Origin: Pseudomonas kribbensis | GTDB taxonomy: Bacteria > Pseudomonadota > Gammaproteobacteria > Pseudomonadales > Pseudomonadaceae | DNA length: 64,000 nt | Assembly: GCF_003352185.1 (NCBI RefSeq) | Contig: NZ_CP029608.1 | Location: 434,001 to 498,000 of the forward strand | Reading direction: 5' to 3' | Part shown: positions 16,330-25,653 of the stretch, in pieces | How positions within the stretch are numbered: position 1 is the stretch's first letter | How the letters are laid out: each line of letters opens with the position of its first letter | Position numbers and translations under genes: made by a program | Notes under the pieces: generated by a model | Databases searched by the model: none | What the model saw: only the letters and a program-made list of their open reading frames with translations | What the model was told of the DNA's origin: nothing

Positions 16330-17862
16330 ATGACTGCGCTGAACCTGATCCCCGGCCAACTTAGCCTGGCCCAACTGCGTGATGTCTATCAGCAACCGGT
16401 CAAGCTGACTCTCGACAACAGCGCCTCGGCCCAGATCGAAGCCAGCGTTGCCTGCGTCGAGCAGATCCTCGCCGAGAACCGCACCGCCTACGGCATCAAC
16501 ACCGGTTTCGGCCTGCTGGCCTCGACCCGCATCGCCAGCGAAGACCTGGAAAACCTCCAGCGTTCGCTGGTGCTGTCCCACGCCGCCGGCGTCGGCCAGC
16601 CGATCAGCGATGAGCTGGTGCGTCTGATCATGGTGCTCAAGGTCAACAGCCTCAGCCGTGGTTTCTCTGGTATCCGCCGCGTGGTGATCGACGCGCTGAT
16701 CGCTTTGATCAATGCCGAGGTTTACCCGCACATTCCGCTGAAAGGTTCGGTCGGTGCGTCCGGTGACCTGGCACCGCTGGCGCACATGTCGCTGGTGCTG
16801 CTGGGCGAGGGCAAGGCGCGCTACAAGGGCGAGTGGATGGAAGCCACCGAAGCGCTGAAGGTCGCCGGTCTGAACCCGCTGACGCTGGCGGCCAAAGAAG
16901 GCCTGGCGCTGCTCAACGGCACTCAGGTGTCCACCGCATTCGCGCTGCGCGGTCTGTTCGAAGGTGAAGACCTGTTCGCCGGCGCGCTGGCGCTGGGCGG
17001 TCTTACAGTTGAAGCGGTGCTCGGTTCGCGTTCGCCGTTCGACGCGCGCATCCATGCGGCCCGTGGCCAGAAAGGCCAGATCGACACCGCCGCCGCTTAC
17101 CGCGATCTGCTCGGCGAGCGCAGTGAAGTCTCCGATTCGCACCAGAACTGCGAAAAGGTCCAGGACCCGTACTCGCTGCGCTGCCAGCCACAAGTCATGG
17201 GCGCGTGCCTGACCCAGTTCCGTCAGGCCGCTGAAGTGCTGGTCATCGAAGCCAACGCCGTGTCGGATAACCCGTTGGTATTCGCCGCCGAAGGCGACGT
17301 GATTTCCGGCGGCAACTTCCACGCCGAACCCGTGTCCATGGCTGCCGACAATATGGCCCTGGCCATCGCCGAAATCGGCTCCCTGAGTGAGCGCCGCATC
17401 TCGCTGATGATGGACAAGCACATGTCGCAACTGCCGCCGTTCCTGGTGGCCAATGGCGGCGTGAACTCCGGCTTTATGATTGCCCAGGTGACTGCGGCGG
17501 CCCTCGCCAGCGAAAACAAGGCACTGGCCCATCCGCATTCGGTGGACAGCCTGCCGACGTCCGCCAACCAGGAAGACCACGTCTCCATGGCCCCGGCTGC
17601 CGGCAAGCGTCTGTGGGAAATGGCCGAGAACACGCGCGGGATTCTCGCGGTGGAATGGCTGGCGGCGGTGCAGGGTCTGGACCTGCGTAACGGTCTGAAG
17701 ACCTCGAGCAAACTGGAGAAGGCCCGGGGCATTTTGCGTCGCGAAGTGCCGTTCTACGAGAAGGACCGCTTCTTTGCGCCGGACATCAATGCCGCGAGCG
17801 AACTGCTGGCTTCGCGCATTCTGACTGAGCTGGTTCCGGCCAAGTTGCTGCCGAGCCTGTGA
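16330..17862 (+). CDS. hutH: Histidine ammonia-lyase
   Basis: Catalyses the first step of the pathway, L-histidine to urocanate plus ammonia. The 510-residue length equals P. putida HutH. The MIO motif is present as [15 protein letters not shown] (Ala143-Ser144-Gly145). YGINTGFG (Tyr54), LSHAAGVG (His84), [17 protein letters not shown] and [13 protein letters not shown] supply the other active-site residues. The ATG at 16330 follows AAAAGGAGCACAAA; the frame is open further upstream but those codons show no family similarity. It lies directly after the MIO-less paralogue, and a 24-bp perfect REP pair separates it from hutI. Confidence 0.97.
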   Translation: MTALNLIPGQLSLAQLRDVYQQPVKLTLDNSASAQIEASVACVEQILAENRTAYGINTGFGLLASTRIASEDLENLQRSLVLSHAAGVGQPISDELVRLIMVLKVNSLSRGFSGIRRVVIDALIALINAEVYPHIPLKGSVGASGDLAPLAHMSLVLLGEGKARYKGEWMEATEALKVAGLNPLTLAAKEGLALLNGTQVSTAFALRGLFEGEDLFAGALALGGLTVEAVLGSRSPFDARIHAARGQKGQIDTAAAYRDLLGERSEVSDSHQNCEKVQDPYSLRCQPQVMGACLTQFRQAAEVLVIEANAVSDNPLVFAAEGDVISGGNFHAEPVSMAADNMALAIAEIGSLSERRISLMMDKHMSQLPPFLVANGGVNSGFMIAQVTAAALASENKALAHPHSVDSLPTSANQEDHVSMAPAAGKRLWEMAENTRGILAVEWLAAVQGLDLRNGLKTSSKLEKARGILRREVPFYEKDRFFAPDINAASELLASRILTELVPAKLLPSL

Positions 17863-17869
17863 TGCACTC

Positions 17870-17933
17870 ATCGCCAGCAGGCTGGCTCCCACAAGAGCAC
17901 CGCGCAACCTGTGGGAGCCAGCCTGCTGGCGAT
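17870..17933. repeat. Perfect 24-bp inverted REP pair between hutH and hutI
   Basis: Arms 17870-17893 and 17910-17933 are exact reverse complements with a 16-base spacer, starting 8 bases after the hutH stop. The subtype carries CCAGCAGGCTGG instead of GAGCAGGCTC. It can form one long stem or two cruciform units. Confidence 0.9.
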
Positions 17934-17962
17934 TCGATTTTGAATACTGTGGAGACTAAGGG

Positions 17963-19168
17963 ATGAAAACCCTCTGGCAACACTGCCACGTCGCAACCAT
18001 GGCGCAAGGCGTCTACTCGATCATCGAGGATGCGGCCATCGTGACGTCCGGTGCACACATCGAGTGGATCGGCCCGCGCACTCAATTGCCGTCCGGCGAA
18101 TACCCGGCGGTCAACGATCTGCAAGGCGCGTGGGTCACCCCCGGACTGATCGACTGCCACACTCACACCGTGTTCGGCGGTAACCGCAGCGGTGAGTTCG
18201 AGAAACGCCTGCAAGGCGTCAGCTATGCCGAGATCGCCGCAGCCGGCGGCGGCATCGCCAGCACCGTGCGGGCGACGCGTGAAGCCTCGGAAGACGAGCT
18301 GTTCGCCAGCGCCGCCAAACGCCTGAAAAGCCTGATGCGCGATGGCGTGACCACGGTCGAAATGAAGTCCGGCTACGGCCTCGACCTGGCCAGCGAACGC
18401 AAGATCCTGCGGGTCATCCGTCGCCTCGCCGACGAACTGCCGATCAGCGTGCGCAGCACCTGTCTCGCTGCCCATGCGTTGCCGCCGGAATACAAGGACC
18501 GCGCTGACGATTACATCGATCACATCTGCGCCGAGATGCTGCCCGCACTGGCCGCCGAAGGGCTGGTGGACGCGGTGGATGCCTTCTGCGAATACCTGGC
18601 GTTCTCCCCGGAGCAGGTCGAGCGGGTGTTCATCACCGCGCAAAAACTGGGTCTGCCGGTGAAGCTGCACGCCGAGCAATTGTCGTCGTTGCACGGTTCC
18701 AGCCTCGCGGCGCGCTATCACGCGTTGTCCGCCGATCACCTGGAGTTCATGGATGAGGACGACGCCATTGCCATGGCCAAATCCGACACCGTCGCGGTGT
18801 TGCTGCCGGGGGCGTTCTACTTCCTGCGTGAAACCCAATTGCCGCCGATGGAAGCCCTGCGCAAGCACAAGGTGAAAATCGCCATCGCCAGCGACCTCAA
18901 CCCCGGCACGTCGCCGGCGCTGTCGTTGCGTCTGATGCTGAACATGGCCTGCACCTGTTTCCGCATGACCCCGGAAGAAGCCCTGGCCGGCGCCACGATT
19001 CATGCGGCGCAAGCCCTGGGCATGGCCGATACCCACGGTTCGCTGGAGGTTGGCAAGGTGGCGGATTTCGTCGCCTGGCAGATCGACCGGCCGGCGGACC
19101 TGGCGTACTGGCTGGGTGGTGAACTGGACAAACGTGTCGTGCGTCACGGCGTTGAATCAAGTCTGTAG
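17963..19168 (+). CDS. hutI: Imidazolonepropionase
   Basis: Zinc or iron amidohydrolase (401 residues) that opens the ring of 4-imidazolone-5-propionate to give formimidoylglutamate. Metal and substrate motifs: [20 protein letters not shown] (HxH), the aromatic YGLD after [23 protein letters not shown] and [11 protein letters not shown] (late Asp). The N-terminal part ([13 protein letters not shown]) is the family's usual beta-strand opening. HutU feeds it and HutF uses its product. hutG starts 10 bases downstream on the same strand, so the two are cotranscribed. Confidence 0.97.
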   Translation: MKTLWQHCHVATMAQGVYSIIEDAAIVTSGAHIEWIGPRTQLPSGEYPAVNDLQGAWVTPGLIDCHTHTVFGGNRSGEFEKRLQGVSYAEIAAAGGGIASTVRATREASEDELFASAAKRLKSLMRDGVTTVEMKSGYGLDLASERKILRVIRRLADELPISVRSTCLAAHALPPEYKDRADDYIDHICAEMLPALAAEGLVDAVDAFCEYLAFSPEQVERVFITAQKLGLPVKLHAEQLSSLHGSSLAARYHALSADHLEFMDEDDAIAMAKSDTVAVLLPGAFYFLRETQLPPMEALRKHKVKIAIASDLNPGTSPALSLRLMLNMACTCFRMTPEEALAGATIHAAQALGMADTHGSLEVGKVADFVAWQIDRPADLAYWLGGELDKRVVRHGVESSL

Positions 19169-19178
19169 GAGAGCGGTT

Positions 19179-19979
19179 GTGGATAAGGTTCTGAACTTCA
19201 AACAAGGTCGTGTGCCGCTGCTGATCAGCATGCCTCACGCCGGTGTGCGCCTGACCCCGGTGGTCGAGGCCGGATTGATCCCGGACGCGAAAAGCCTGCC
19301 GGACACCGACTGGCATATTCCGCAGCTCTACGATTTCGCCGCCGAACTGGGCGCCAGCACCCTGGCGGCCGAGTATTCGCGGTTCGTCATCGATCTGAAC
19401 CGGCCATCCGACGACAAGCCGTTGTATGCCGGCGCCACCACCGGGCTGTACCCGGCGACACTGTTCGATGGCATTCCGTTGTTCAAGGAAGGCAAGGAGC
19501 CGTCGAAAGAGGAACGTGCGACCTATCTGGAGCAGATCTGGACGCCGTACCACCGCACCCTGCAGGAAGAACTGGCGCGGCTGAAGGCCGAGTTCGGTTA
19601 CGCACTGTTGTTCGATGCGCACTCGATCCGTTCGGTGATCCCGCACCTGTTCGACGGCAAGCTGCCGGACTTCAACCTCGGCACCTTCAACGGCGCCAGT
19701 TGCGATCCGCAGTTGGCCACGCAACTGGAAGCGATTTGCGCACGCCACGGCGATTACAGCCATGTGCTGAACGGACGCTTCAAGGGCGGCCACATCACCC
19801 GTCACTACGGCAACCCGGCCGAAAACATCCACGCCGTGCAACTGGAGCTGGGCCAGTGCACCTACATGGAAGAGTTCGAACCGTTCCGCTACCGCGCCGA
19901 TCTGGCGGAGCCGACGCGGGTGGTGCTCAAGGAGTTGCTGCAAGGGCTGCTCGCTTGGGGCGCAAAGCACTACAACTGA
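19179..19979 (+). CDS. hutG: N-formylglutamate deformylase
   Basis: The last step of the five-step route, giving L-glutamate and formate from N-formylglutamate. The GTG at 19179, preceded by TAGGAGAG, gives 266 residues, about the P. putida length; the frame is open upstream inside hutI but that part has no homology. Family motifs: LLISMPHAGVRL near the N-terminus, DTDWHIPQLYDF, FVIDLNRP, LLFDAHSIRSV and KGGHITRHYG. Together with hutF it shows that this strain uses the formylglutamate route rather than direct formiminohydrolase. Confidence 0.95.
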   Translation: MDKVLNFKQGRVPLLISMPHAGVRLTPVVEAGLIPDAKSLPDTDWHIPQLYDFAAELGASTLAAEYSRFVIDLNRPSDDKPLYAGATTGLYPATLFDGIPLFKEGKEPSKEERATYLEQIWTPYHRTLQEELARLKAEFGYALLFDAHSIRSVIPHLFDGKLPDFNLGTFNGASCDPQLATQLEAICARHGDYSHVLNGRFKGGHITRHYGNPAENIHAVQLELGQCTYMEEFEPFRYRADLAEPTRVVLKELLQGLLAWGAKHYN

Positions 19980-19988
19980 GTCAGCTGT

Positions 19989-20019
19989 GATCGTTCCCAC
20001 GCTCTGCGTGGGAACGATC
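19989..20019. repeat. 14-bp palindrome of a second intergenic repeat family
   Basis: Arms 19989-20002 and 20006-20019 are perfectly complementary around TCT, core TTCCCACGC / GCGTGGGAA. This differs from the TGTGGGAGC units and resembles the stem at 49015-49045. It follows the hutG stop by 9 bases and may also end the hutG transcript, although no T-run follows. Confidence 0.75.
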
Positions 20020-20120
20020 GGGAGAAGTCGCCACCGTGCAAATCCCGGTCGCCACAGGTCGCTTTTTCGTCTCGCCTGCTGCGTAATGTTTCGGCCACGG
20101 TGCAAGAAGACACCGATCCG

Positions 20121-20128
20121 AACAATAA
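20121..20128 (+). promoter_or_regulatory. AAYAAYAA motif, candidate Hfq/Crc site before the orphan binding protein
   Basis: AACAATAA, identical to the motif before hutH, lies 26 bases upstream of the ATG at 20155. Confidence 0.5.
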
Positions 20129-20154
20129 ACCGCTGCCGCACGAGACGATCCCAC

Positions 20155-21102
20155 ATGAAAAAACTGTTCACTCGTTGTGCGTTAATCCTCACCGGCAGTG
20201 CGCTGCTCAGCGCCGGCGCCATGGCTTCCGACGATGCTTCCTGCAAAACCGTGCGCATGGGCGTGGTCAACTGGACCGACGTGATCGCCACCAGTGGCAT
20301 GGCCGACGTGCTGCTCAACGGCCTCGGCTACGAAAGCAAACAGACCAGCGCCGTGCAGCAAATCATCTTTGCCGGCATCCGCGACAAACGACTCGATATC
20401 TTCCTCGGCTACTGGAAACCGGCGATGGACAAGAACATCGCGCCGTTCCTCGCCGCCAATCAGGTCAAAGTGATGGACAAGCCAAGCCTGGCGGATGCTC
20501 AGGCGACGCTGGCAGTGCCGGATTACGTCGCGGCGGCAGGGCTGAAAACCTTCGGCGATATCGCAAAATTCAAGGATCAGCTCGGCGGCAAGATCTACGG
20601 CATCGAGCCTGGCAGCGGCGCCAACACCACGATCAAGACCATGATCGAAACCAACCATTTCGGCCTGAAGGATTTCAAGATCATCGAATCCGGTGAGGCC
20701 GGCATGCTTGCCGCTGTGCAGCGGGCGGTGAATCGCAAGGAGTTCGTGGTGTTCGTTGGCTGGACGCCGCATCCGATGAACATCAACATGAAAATCACCT
20801 ACCTGACCGGCAGCGAAGACGTCTACGGTCCGAACGAAGGCGCCGCCACTGTTTCCACGGTCACCGCGCCGGACTACGCCGAGCGCTGCCCGAACGTCCA
20901 TCGGCTGCTGGAAAACCTGACCTTCACCGCCGCCCAGGAAAGTCAGTTGATGGTGCCGATCATGGAACGCAAGACACCTCAGGAAGTGGCGAAGACCTGG
21001 CTGCGTGAGCATCCGCAAGATTTGCAGCGCTGGCTGGCAGGTGTCAGCAGTTTTGATGGCAAGGACGGCGTGGCCACGGTCCAGGCCAGCCTGAAAAACT
21101 GA
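20155..21102 (+). CDS. Orphan choline/betaine-type ABC binding protein (ChoX-like)
   Basis: A 315-residue OpuAC-fold periplasmic protein. The signal peptide is MKKLFTRCALILTGSALLSAGAMASDD. Three Trp-containing pocket segments are visible: VRMGVVNWTDVIAT, DIFLGYWKPAMDK and VVFVGWTPHPMN, matching the aromatic-box layout of choline binders such as ChoX. There is no permease or ATPase beside it. In pseudomonads several orphan choline, carnitine and betaine binding proteins dock on one shared CbcWV core, so it may work with such a core elsewhere or with HutWV. It is not a copy of HutX: the segments around the pocket and the Cys pattern differ. The ligand is an inference from family resemblance. 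Confidence 0.8.
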   Translation: MKKLFTRCALILTGSALLSAGAMASDDASCKTVRMGVVNWTDVIATSGMADVLLNGLGYESKQTSAVQQIIFAGIRDKRLDIFLGYWKPAMDKNIAPFLAANQVKVMDKPSLADAQATLAVPDYVAAAGLKTFGDIAKFKDQLGGKIYGIEPGSGANTTIKTMIETNHFGLKDFKIIESGEAGMLAAVQRAVNRKEFVVFVGWTPHPMNINMKITYLTGSEDVYGPNEGAATVSTVTAPDYAERCPNVHRLLENLTFTAAQESQLMVPIMERKTPQEVAKTWLREHPQDLQRWLAGVSSFDGKDGVATVQASLKN

Positions 21103-22007
21103 TGGGCACTTATCCACTGTCGCCGGCGATGGCGGCGTTCGTCGCCAGGACCGAAAGTTTCGCCAGCGATGACAGCAGCTTCGCCGGATTGCGCCGTGGC
21201 TATGACGAGATGTGCCGGGCGTTCACCCCGCCGCGGCCGGCAGGGCTTGAGGTAGAGGACTTTCGGTTGGGTGCGGTGCCGGTTCGCGCCTATCGCCCGC
21301 CTGCTGCGTCACCATCCTGTGTGGTGTATCTGCACGGTGGCGGATGGGTGGTCGGTGGGCTGGACTCCCACGACTTCATCTGCTGCGAACTGGCCATGGC
21401 GCTGGGGGCGATGGTGGTGGCGGTGGATTATCGGCTGGCGCCGGAGCATCCGTTTCCCGCCGGATTCGACGATTGCCTGAGTGTCTGGCGTGCCCTGCGC
21501 AGCGGATCGTTTGGCTTCGACCGCGAGCGGATGCTGGTGGCCGGCGATAGCGCTGGCGGCAATCTCGCCGCTGCGTTGTGCCTGGCCCTGCGCGATGCCG
21601 GCGAGACTATGCCCAAAGCCCAAGTGTTGATCTATCCCGGGCTGGGTGGCGGCGAGCATCTGCCGTCACGCAGCGAATGCGCTGATGCGCCGTTACTCTC
21701 CAGCAGCGACGTGGATTGTTATCACGCGTTGTACCTGCGCGGCACACCACAACCGAATGCCTGGGCCATGCCGTTGCTTGCCGATGACTTCAGCGGCTTG
21801 CCCCCGGCCTGGATCGCCGTGGCGCAGTTCGATCCGTTGCGCGACGACGGTGTGCGCTACGCCGAACGACTGGTTGCCGACGGGGGCGAGGCCACGCTGT
21901 ATTACGGCGAAGGGCTGGTGCACGGCTGCCTGCGGGCGCGGCATCAGGCCGCCGAAGTCGATCGCCTCTACGAAAACCTGCTGGGGTTCATGGCTGACAA
22001 AATGTGA
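21102..22007 (+). CDS. Alpha/beta hydrolase of the hormone-sensitive-lipase family
   Basis: A 301-residue cytoplasmic esterase-like protein. The oxyanion motif YLHGGGW (76-82), nucleophile GDSAGGN (Ser150), acid FDPLRDDG and base GLVHGC are all present, and VDYRLAPEHPFPAGFDD is typical of the HSL (class IV) family. Its ATG shares one base with the stop of the binding-protein gene, so the two are coupled. This suggests it acts on the imported compound or an ester of it, such as a choline or carnitine ester; that is inference. No dedicated terminator is evident after it. Confidence 0.85.
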   Translation: MGTYPLSPAMAAFVARTESFASDDSSFAGLRRGYDEMCRAFTPPRPAGLEVEDFRLGAVPVRAYRPPAASPSCVVYLHGGGWVVGGLDSHDFICCELAMALGAMVVAVDYRLAPEHPFPAGFDDCLSVWRALRSGSFGFDRERMLVAGDSAGGNLAAALCLALRDAGETMPKAQVLIYPGLGGGEHLPSRSECADAPLLSSSDVDCYHALYLRGTPQPNAWAMPLLADDFSGLPPAWIAVAQFDPLRDDGVRYAERLVADGGEATLYYGEGLVHGCLRARHQAAEVDRLYENLLGFMADKM

Positions 22008-22111
22008 CAGCGCACGGGCATGCTCATTGACGTAAATCGGGTTTATGATGCCGGACGGCAGAATAATAGAAGTCCCCCCAGGGATGACCTCGACCCCTTA
22101 CGGAGCGCGCA

Positions 22112-23083
22112 ATGCAGACTTTGTTTCCGCAGATCAAACCTCACGCACGGCACGATCTGGCCGTCGACGACACCCATACGCTGTACGTCGACGAAAGCGG
22201 TTCACCGGAAGGTTTGCCGGTGGTGTTCATCCATGGTGGCCCGGGCGCCGGGTGCGATGCCCAAAGCCGTCGCTACTTCGATCCGAACCTGTATCGCATC
22301 GTCACCTTCGACCAGCGTGGCTGCGGACGCTCCACCCCCCACGCCAGCCTGGAAAACAACACCACCTGGGATCTGGTCGAAGACCTCGAGCGCATCCGCA
22401 AACATCTGGGCATCGAAAAATGGGTGCTGTTCGGCGGCTCCTGGGGTTCGACTCTGGCGCTGGCTTACGCGCAGACCCACCCGGAGCGCGTACATGGTCT
22501 GATCCTGCGTGGGATCTTTCTCTGCCGTCCGCAGGAAATCGAATGGTTTTATCAGGCCGGGGCCAGCCGTCTGTTCCCCGATTACTGGCAGGACTACCTC
22601 GCGCCGATTCCGCTGGACGAGCGCGACGACCTGCTCAGCGCCTTTCACAAACGCCTGACCGGCAACGACCAGATCGCCCAGATGCATGCCGCCAAGGCCT
22701 GGTCGACCTGGGAAGGGCGCACCGCGACCCTGCGCCCGAACCCGCTGGTGGTCGACCGTTTCTCCGAGCCGCAGCGCGCCTTGTCGATTGCGCGGATCGA
22801 ATGCCACTACTTCACCAATAACGCCTTCCTCGAACCGAACCAGCTGATTCGCGACATGGGCAAGATCGCTCATTTGCCGGGCGTGATCATCCACGGCCGT
22901 TACGACGTCATCTGCCCGCTCGACAATGCGTGGGAGCTGCATCAAGCCTGGCCGAACAGCGAGCTGCAGGTGATCCGCGATGCCGGTCACGCTGCGTCCG
23001 AACCGGGTATCACCGATGCGCTGGTGCGCGCTGCCAGCAAAATGGCCCGGCGCCTGCTCGACCTGCCGCCCGAAGAAGCATGA
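22112..23083 (+). CDS. pip: Proline iminopeptidase
   Basis: Alpha/beta hydrolase (323 residues, S33 family) that removes N-terminal proline from peptides in the cytoplasm. HGGPGAG (41-47) forms the oxyanion region, [14 protein letters not shown] carries Ser110, and the later HGRYDVICP and [10 protein letters not shown] hold Asp and His. [13 protein letters not shown] and [19 protein letters not shown] are diagnostic for the Xanthomonas/Pseudomonas-type enzyme. Its stop overlaps the dtd start (ATGA), an arrangement widely conserved in pseudomonads. GGAGCGCGCA precedes the ATG. Confidence 0.95.
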   Translation: MQTLFPQIKPHARHDLAVDDTHTLYVDESGSPEGLPVVFIHGGPGAGCDAQSRRYFDPNLYRIVTFDQRGCGRSTPHASLENNTTWDLVEDLERIRKHLGIEKWVLFGGSWGSTLALAYAQTHPERVHGLILRGIFLCRPQEIEWFYQAGASRLFPDYWQDYLAPIPLDERDDLLSAFHKRLTGNDQIAQMHAAKAWSTWEGRTATLRPNPLVVDRFSEPQRALSIARIECHYFTNNAFLEPNQLIRDMGKIAHLPGVIIHGRYDVICPLDNAWELHQAWPNSELQVIRDAGHAASEPGITDALVRAASKMARRLLDLPPEEA

Positions 23084-23517
23084 AGGGGCTTTTGCAGCGC
23101 GTGAAAGGCGCGCGGGTCGAAGTGGGGGGGGAGGTGGTCGGCAGCGTCGATCAGGGTTTGCTGGTGCTGGTGGCGGTCGAACCCGACGACACGCAGGCCA
23201 GCGCCGACAAACTTCTGCATAAGCTGCTTAACTATCGAGTATTCAGTGACGCCGAGGGCAAGATGAATCTGTCTTTGGCGGATGTGGGCGGCGGGCTGCT
23301 GCTGGTCTCTCAGTTCACCCTGGCTGCCGACACCAAAAGCGGGCTGCGTCCGAGTTTCTCGACCGCCGCCCCTCCGGCGCTGGGCGAGGAATTGTTCGAC
23401 TATCTATTAAGCAAAGCGAAACAGATGCATGGCACTGTGGCATCAGGTAGATTCGGCGCGGATATGCAGGTGCACCTGGTCAACGACGGCCCGGTAACCT
23501 TCCTGTTACAGACATGA
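23080..23517 (+). CDS. dtd: D-aminoacyl-tRNA deacylase
   Basis: A 145-residue proofreading enzyme that hydrolyses D-aminoacyl-tRNAs (and Gly-tRNAAla) and so prevents D-amino acids entering proteins. The family motifs SQFTLAAD and NDGPVTFLL, which build the cross-subunit active site, are intact. The start is ATG 23080 inside the pip stop; the upstream continuation lies in pip. Codons 16-19 include a run of eight G bases (23124-23131), a possible slippage site, but the frame is intact here. Confidence 0.96.
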   Translation: MKGLLQRVKGARVEVGGEVVGSVDQGLLVLVAVEPDDTQASADKLLHKLLNYRVFSDAEGKMNLSLADVGGGLLLVSQFTLAADTKSGLRPSFSTAAPPALGEELFDYLLSKAKQMHGTVASGRFGADMQVHLVNDGPVTFLLQT

Positions 23518-23838
23518 AAGCGCTTGAAACAAGTTTTTAAGGGCTTTTCGACTGAAAACAGGGAATTTTCGCGATAAATACTTTGTTACCCCTGATGCGT
23601 TGTCACGCGGGCTACTAGATAATCGCGCGCTACGGGGATCAGCGTTCGTTGGTCCATTTTGACTTAGGTAGAGACTTGTCCGGATCCGATTGGGGAATCA
23701 TTTTGCCCCAGCGGAGTCGGAACAATGCTCGCCAACTTGGCAAGGGTGCCCTGCAAGGCCGGTATTTTTGTACCGAAAACCTCACAGGCACTTCATCTGG
23801 CCGTTGGTTTATTGATCTGTTTTCGGCGAGGGTTGCTC
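23518..23838 (+). other. dtd-opgG intergenic region, likely promoter and long leader
   Basis: A 321-base gap. I see no gene of its own. The opgG frame is open from an ATG at 23725, but residues before the GTG at 23839 resemble no OpgG N-terminus I know. The stretch 23540-23600 is AT-rich and could hold the promoter. Short stems (TGGGG/CCCCA near 23691-23711; CGGTA/TACCG near 23762-23777) suggest a structured leader. Confidence 0.4.
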
Positions 23839-25653
23839 GTGATTGTTAGTCCCTGTAATGCAGCAAAATTGTCTGCCAAACGCTTGCGCAGCGCTCTGGT
23901 AGCGGGCTCGGCAGTACTCTGCCTGCTCAGCGCCGGCCAGCTCTGGGCATTCAATCTTGACGATGTGTCGGCCAAGGCCAAAGAGCTGGCCGGGCAGAAA
24001 TTCGAAGCCCCGCGCAGCAACCTGCCGAACGAATTCCGTGACATGAAGTTCGCGGACTACCAGAAGATTCGTTTCCGCACCGAAAAAGCCGAATGGGCCG
24101 ACCAGAAGAACCCGTTCAAGCTGTCCTTCTATCATCAGGGCATGCACTTCGATACGCCGGTGAAAATCAACGAAATCACCGCGAACACCGTCGAAGAGAT
24201 CAAATACGATCCAAGCCGTTTCGATTTCGGCGATCTGCAGTTCGATCCCAAGGCCACCGAACAACTGGGCTATGCCGGTTTCCGTGTCCTGTACCCGATC
24301 AACAAGGCTGACAAGCAAGACGAAATCATGACCATGCTGGGCGCGAGCTACTTCCGCGTCGTCGGCAAGGGTCACACCTACGGTCTGTCGGCCCGTGGCC
24401 TGGCGATCGATACCGCTCTGCCGTCCGGCGAAGAATTCCCGCGTTTTCGCGAGTTCTGGATTCAGCAGCCGAAGCCGGGCGACAAGCACCTGGTGATCTT
24501 CGCCCTGCTGGACTCGCCGCGCGCGACCGGCGCCTACCGCCTGATCCTGCGCCCGGGCAGCGACACCATTGTCGACGTCAAAGGCCAGATGTTCCTGCGT
24601 GACAAGGTCGGCAAGCTCGGCATCGCGCCGCTGACCAGCATGTTCCTGTTCGGCGCCAACCAGCCGTCGAAAGTGCTCAACTACCGTCGCGAACTGCACG
24701 ACTCCAGCGGTCTGTCGATCCATGCCGGCAACGGCGAGTGGATCTGGCGTCCTCTGAACAACCCTAAACACTTGGCCGTGAGCCAGTTCAGTGTCGAAAA
24801 CCCGCGTGGTTTCGGTCTGCTGCAGCGTGGCCGTGACTTCAGCCACTACGAAGACCTCGACGACCGCTACGACAAGCGTCCAAGCGCCTGGATCGAGCCG
24901 AAGGGTGACTGGGGCAAGGGCACCGTCGATCTGGTCGAGATCCCGACCGCCGACGAAACCAACGACAACATCGTTGCGTTCTGGAACCCGGAAAAACTGC
25001 CGGAACCAGGCCAGCCGCTGGACTTCGCCTACCGCATGCACTGGACCATGGACGAAGCGGCGATTCACGCGCCGGACAGCGCCTGGGTCAAGCAGACCCT
25101 GCGTTCGACCGGTGACGTCAAGCAATCGAACCTGATCCGTCAGCCGGATGGCAGCGTTGCCTATCTGGTCGATTTCGAAGGCCCGTCCCTGGCGGCCCTG
25201 GCCCCGGATGCGGACGTTCGCAGCCAGGTCAGCGTCGGCGACAACGCCGAACTGGTCGAGAACAGCGTGCGCTACAACCCTGAAACCAAGGGCTGGCGCC
25301 TGACCCTGCGGATGAAGATCAAGGACGCGAGCAAGTCGACCGAGATGCGTGCCGCGCTGGTGCAGAACATCGTTCCGGCCGATCTGGCCAAGACCTCGCT
25401 GCCGGCTTCCAACTCCTCGGTTGCCAAGGCCGACAAGATCGCCGCCAAGCAACAGGAAAAAGCCGACAAGGAAGCCAAGGCCGCCGAAGCCAAACAGGCC
25501 GACGCCAAGCCAGCGGCAGATGCCAAGGACAAGGCCAACAAAGACGCCAAGCAGCCAGCGGCTGCGGACGCGGCCCCAGCCACACCGGAACCGGCCTCGA
25601 CTGAAGAAGTCCTGACCGAGACCTGGAGCTATCAGTTGCCTGCCGATGAGTAA
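23839..25653 (+). CDS. opgG: Osmoregulated periplasmic glucan biosynthesis protein G
   Basis: A periplasmic protein needed with OpgH to make branched beta-glucans under low osmolarity. The GTG at 23839 (GAGGG about 7 bases upstream) gives 604 residues, beginning [11 protein letters not shown] with a signal ending near GQLWAF. The mature part ([58 protein letters not shown]) is typical OpgG. Unlike the 511-residue E. coli protein, the end carries an extra Lys/Ala-rich region (about 520-585, many AK, AA and DK pairs) before a final [11 protein letters not shown]. It overlaps opgH by 8 bases. Confidence 0.95.
   Translation: MIVSPCNAAKLSAKRLRSALVAGSAVLCLLSAGQLWAFNLDDVSAKAKELAGQKFEAPRSNLPNEFRDMKFADYQKIRFRTEKAEWADQKNPFKLSFYHQGMHFDTPVKINEITANTVEEIKYDPSRFDFGDLQFDPKATEQLGYAGFRVLYPINKADKQDEIMTMLGASYFRVVGKGHTYGLSARGLAIDTALPSGEEFPRFREFWIQQPKPGDKHLVIFALLDSPRATGAYRLILRPGSDTIVDVKGQMFLRDKVGKLGIAPLTSMFLFGANQPSKVLNYRRELHDSSGLSIHAGNGEWIWRPLNNPKHLAVSQFSVENPRGFGLLQRGRDFSHYEDLDDRYDKRPSAWIEPKGDWGKGTVDLVEIPTADETNDNIVAFWNPEKLPEPGQPLDFAYRMHWTMDEAAIHAPDSAWVKQTLRSTGDVKQSNLIRQPDGSVAYLVDFEGPSLAALAPDADVRSQVSVGDNAELVENSVRYNPETKGWRLTLRMKIKDASKSTEMRAALVQNIVPADLAKTSLPASNSSVAKADKIAAKQQEKADKEAKAAEAKQADAKPAADAKDKANKDAKQPAAADAAPATPEPASTEEVLTETWSYQLPADE

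Noticed and set aside
23725-23838. opgG starting at ATG 23725
   Set aside because: The extra 38 residues contain a separate hydrophobic stretch not seen in OpgG, while GTG 23839 has a ribosome site and gives the usual opening.
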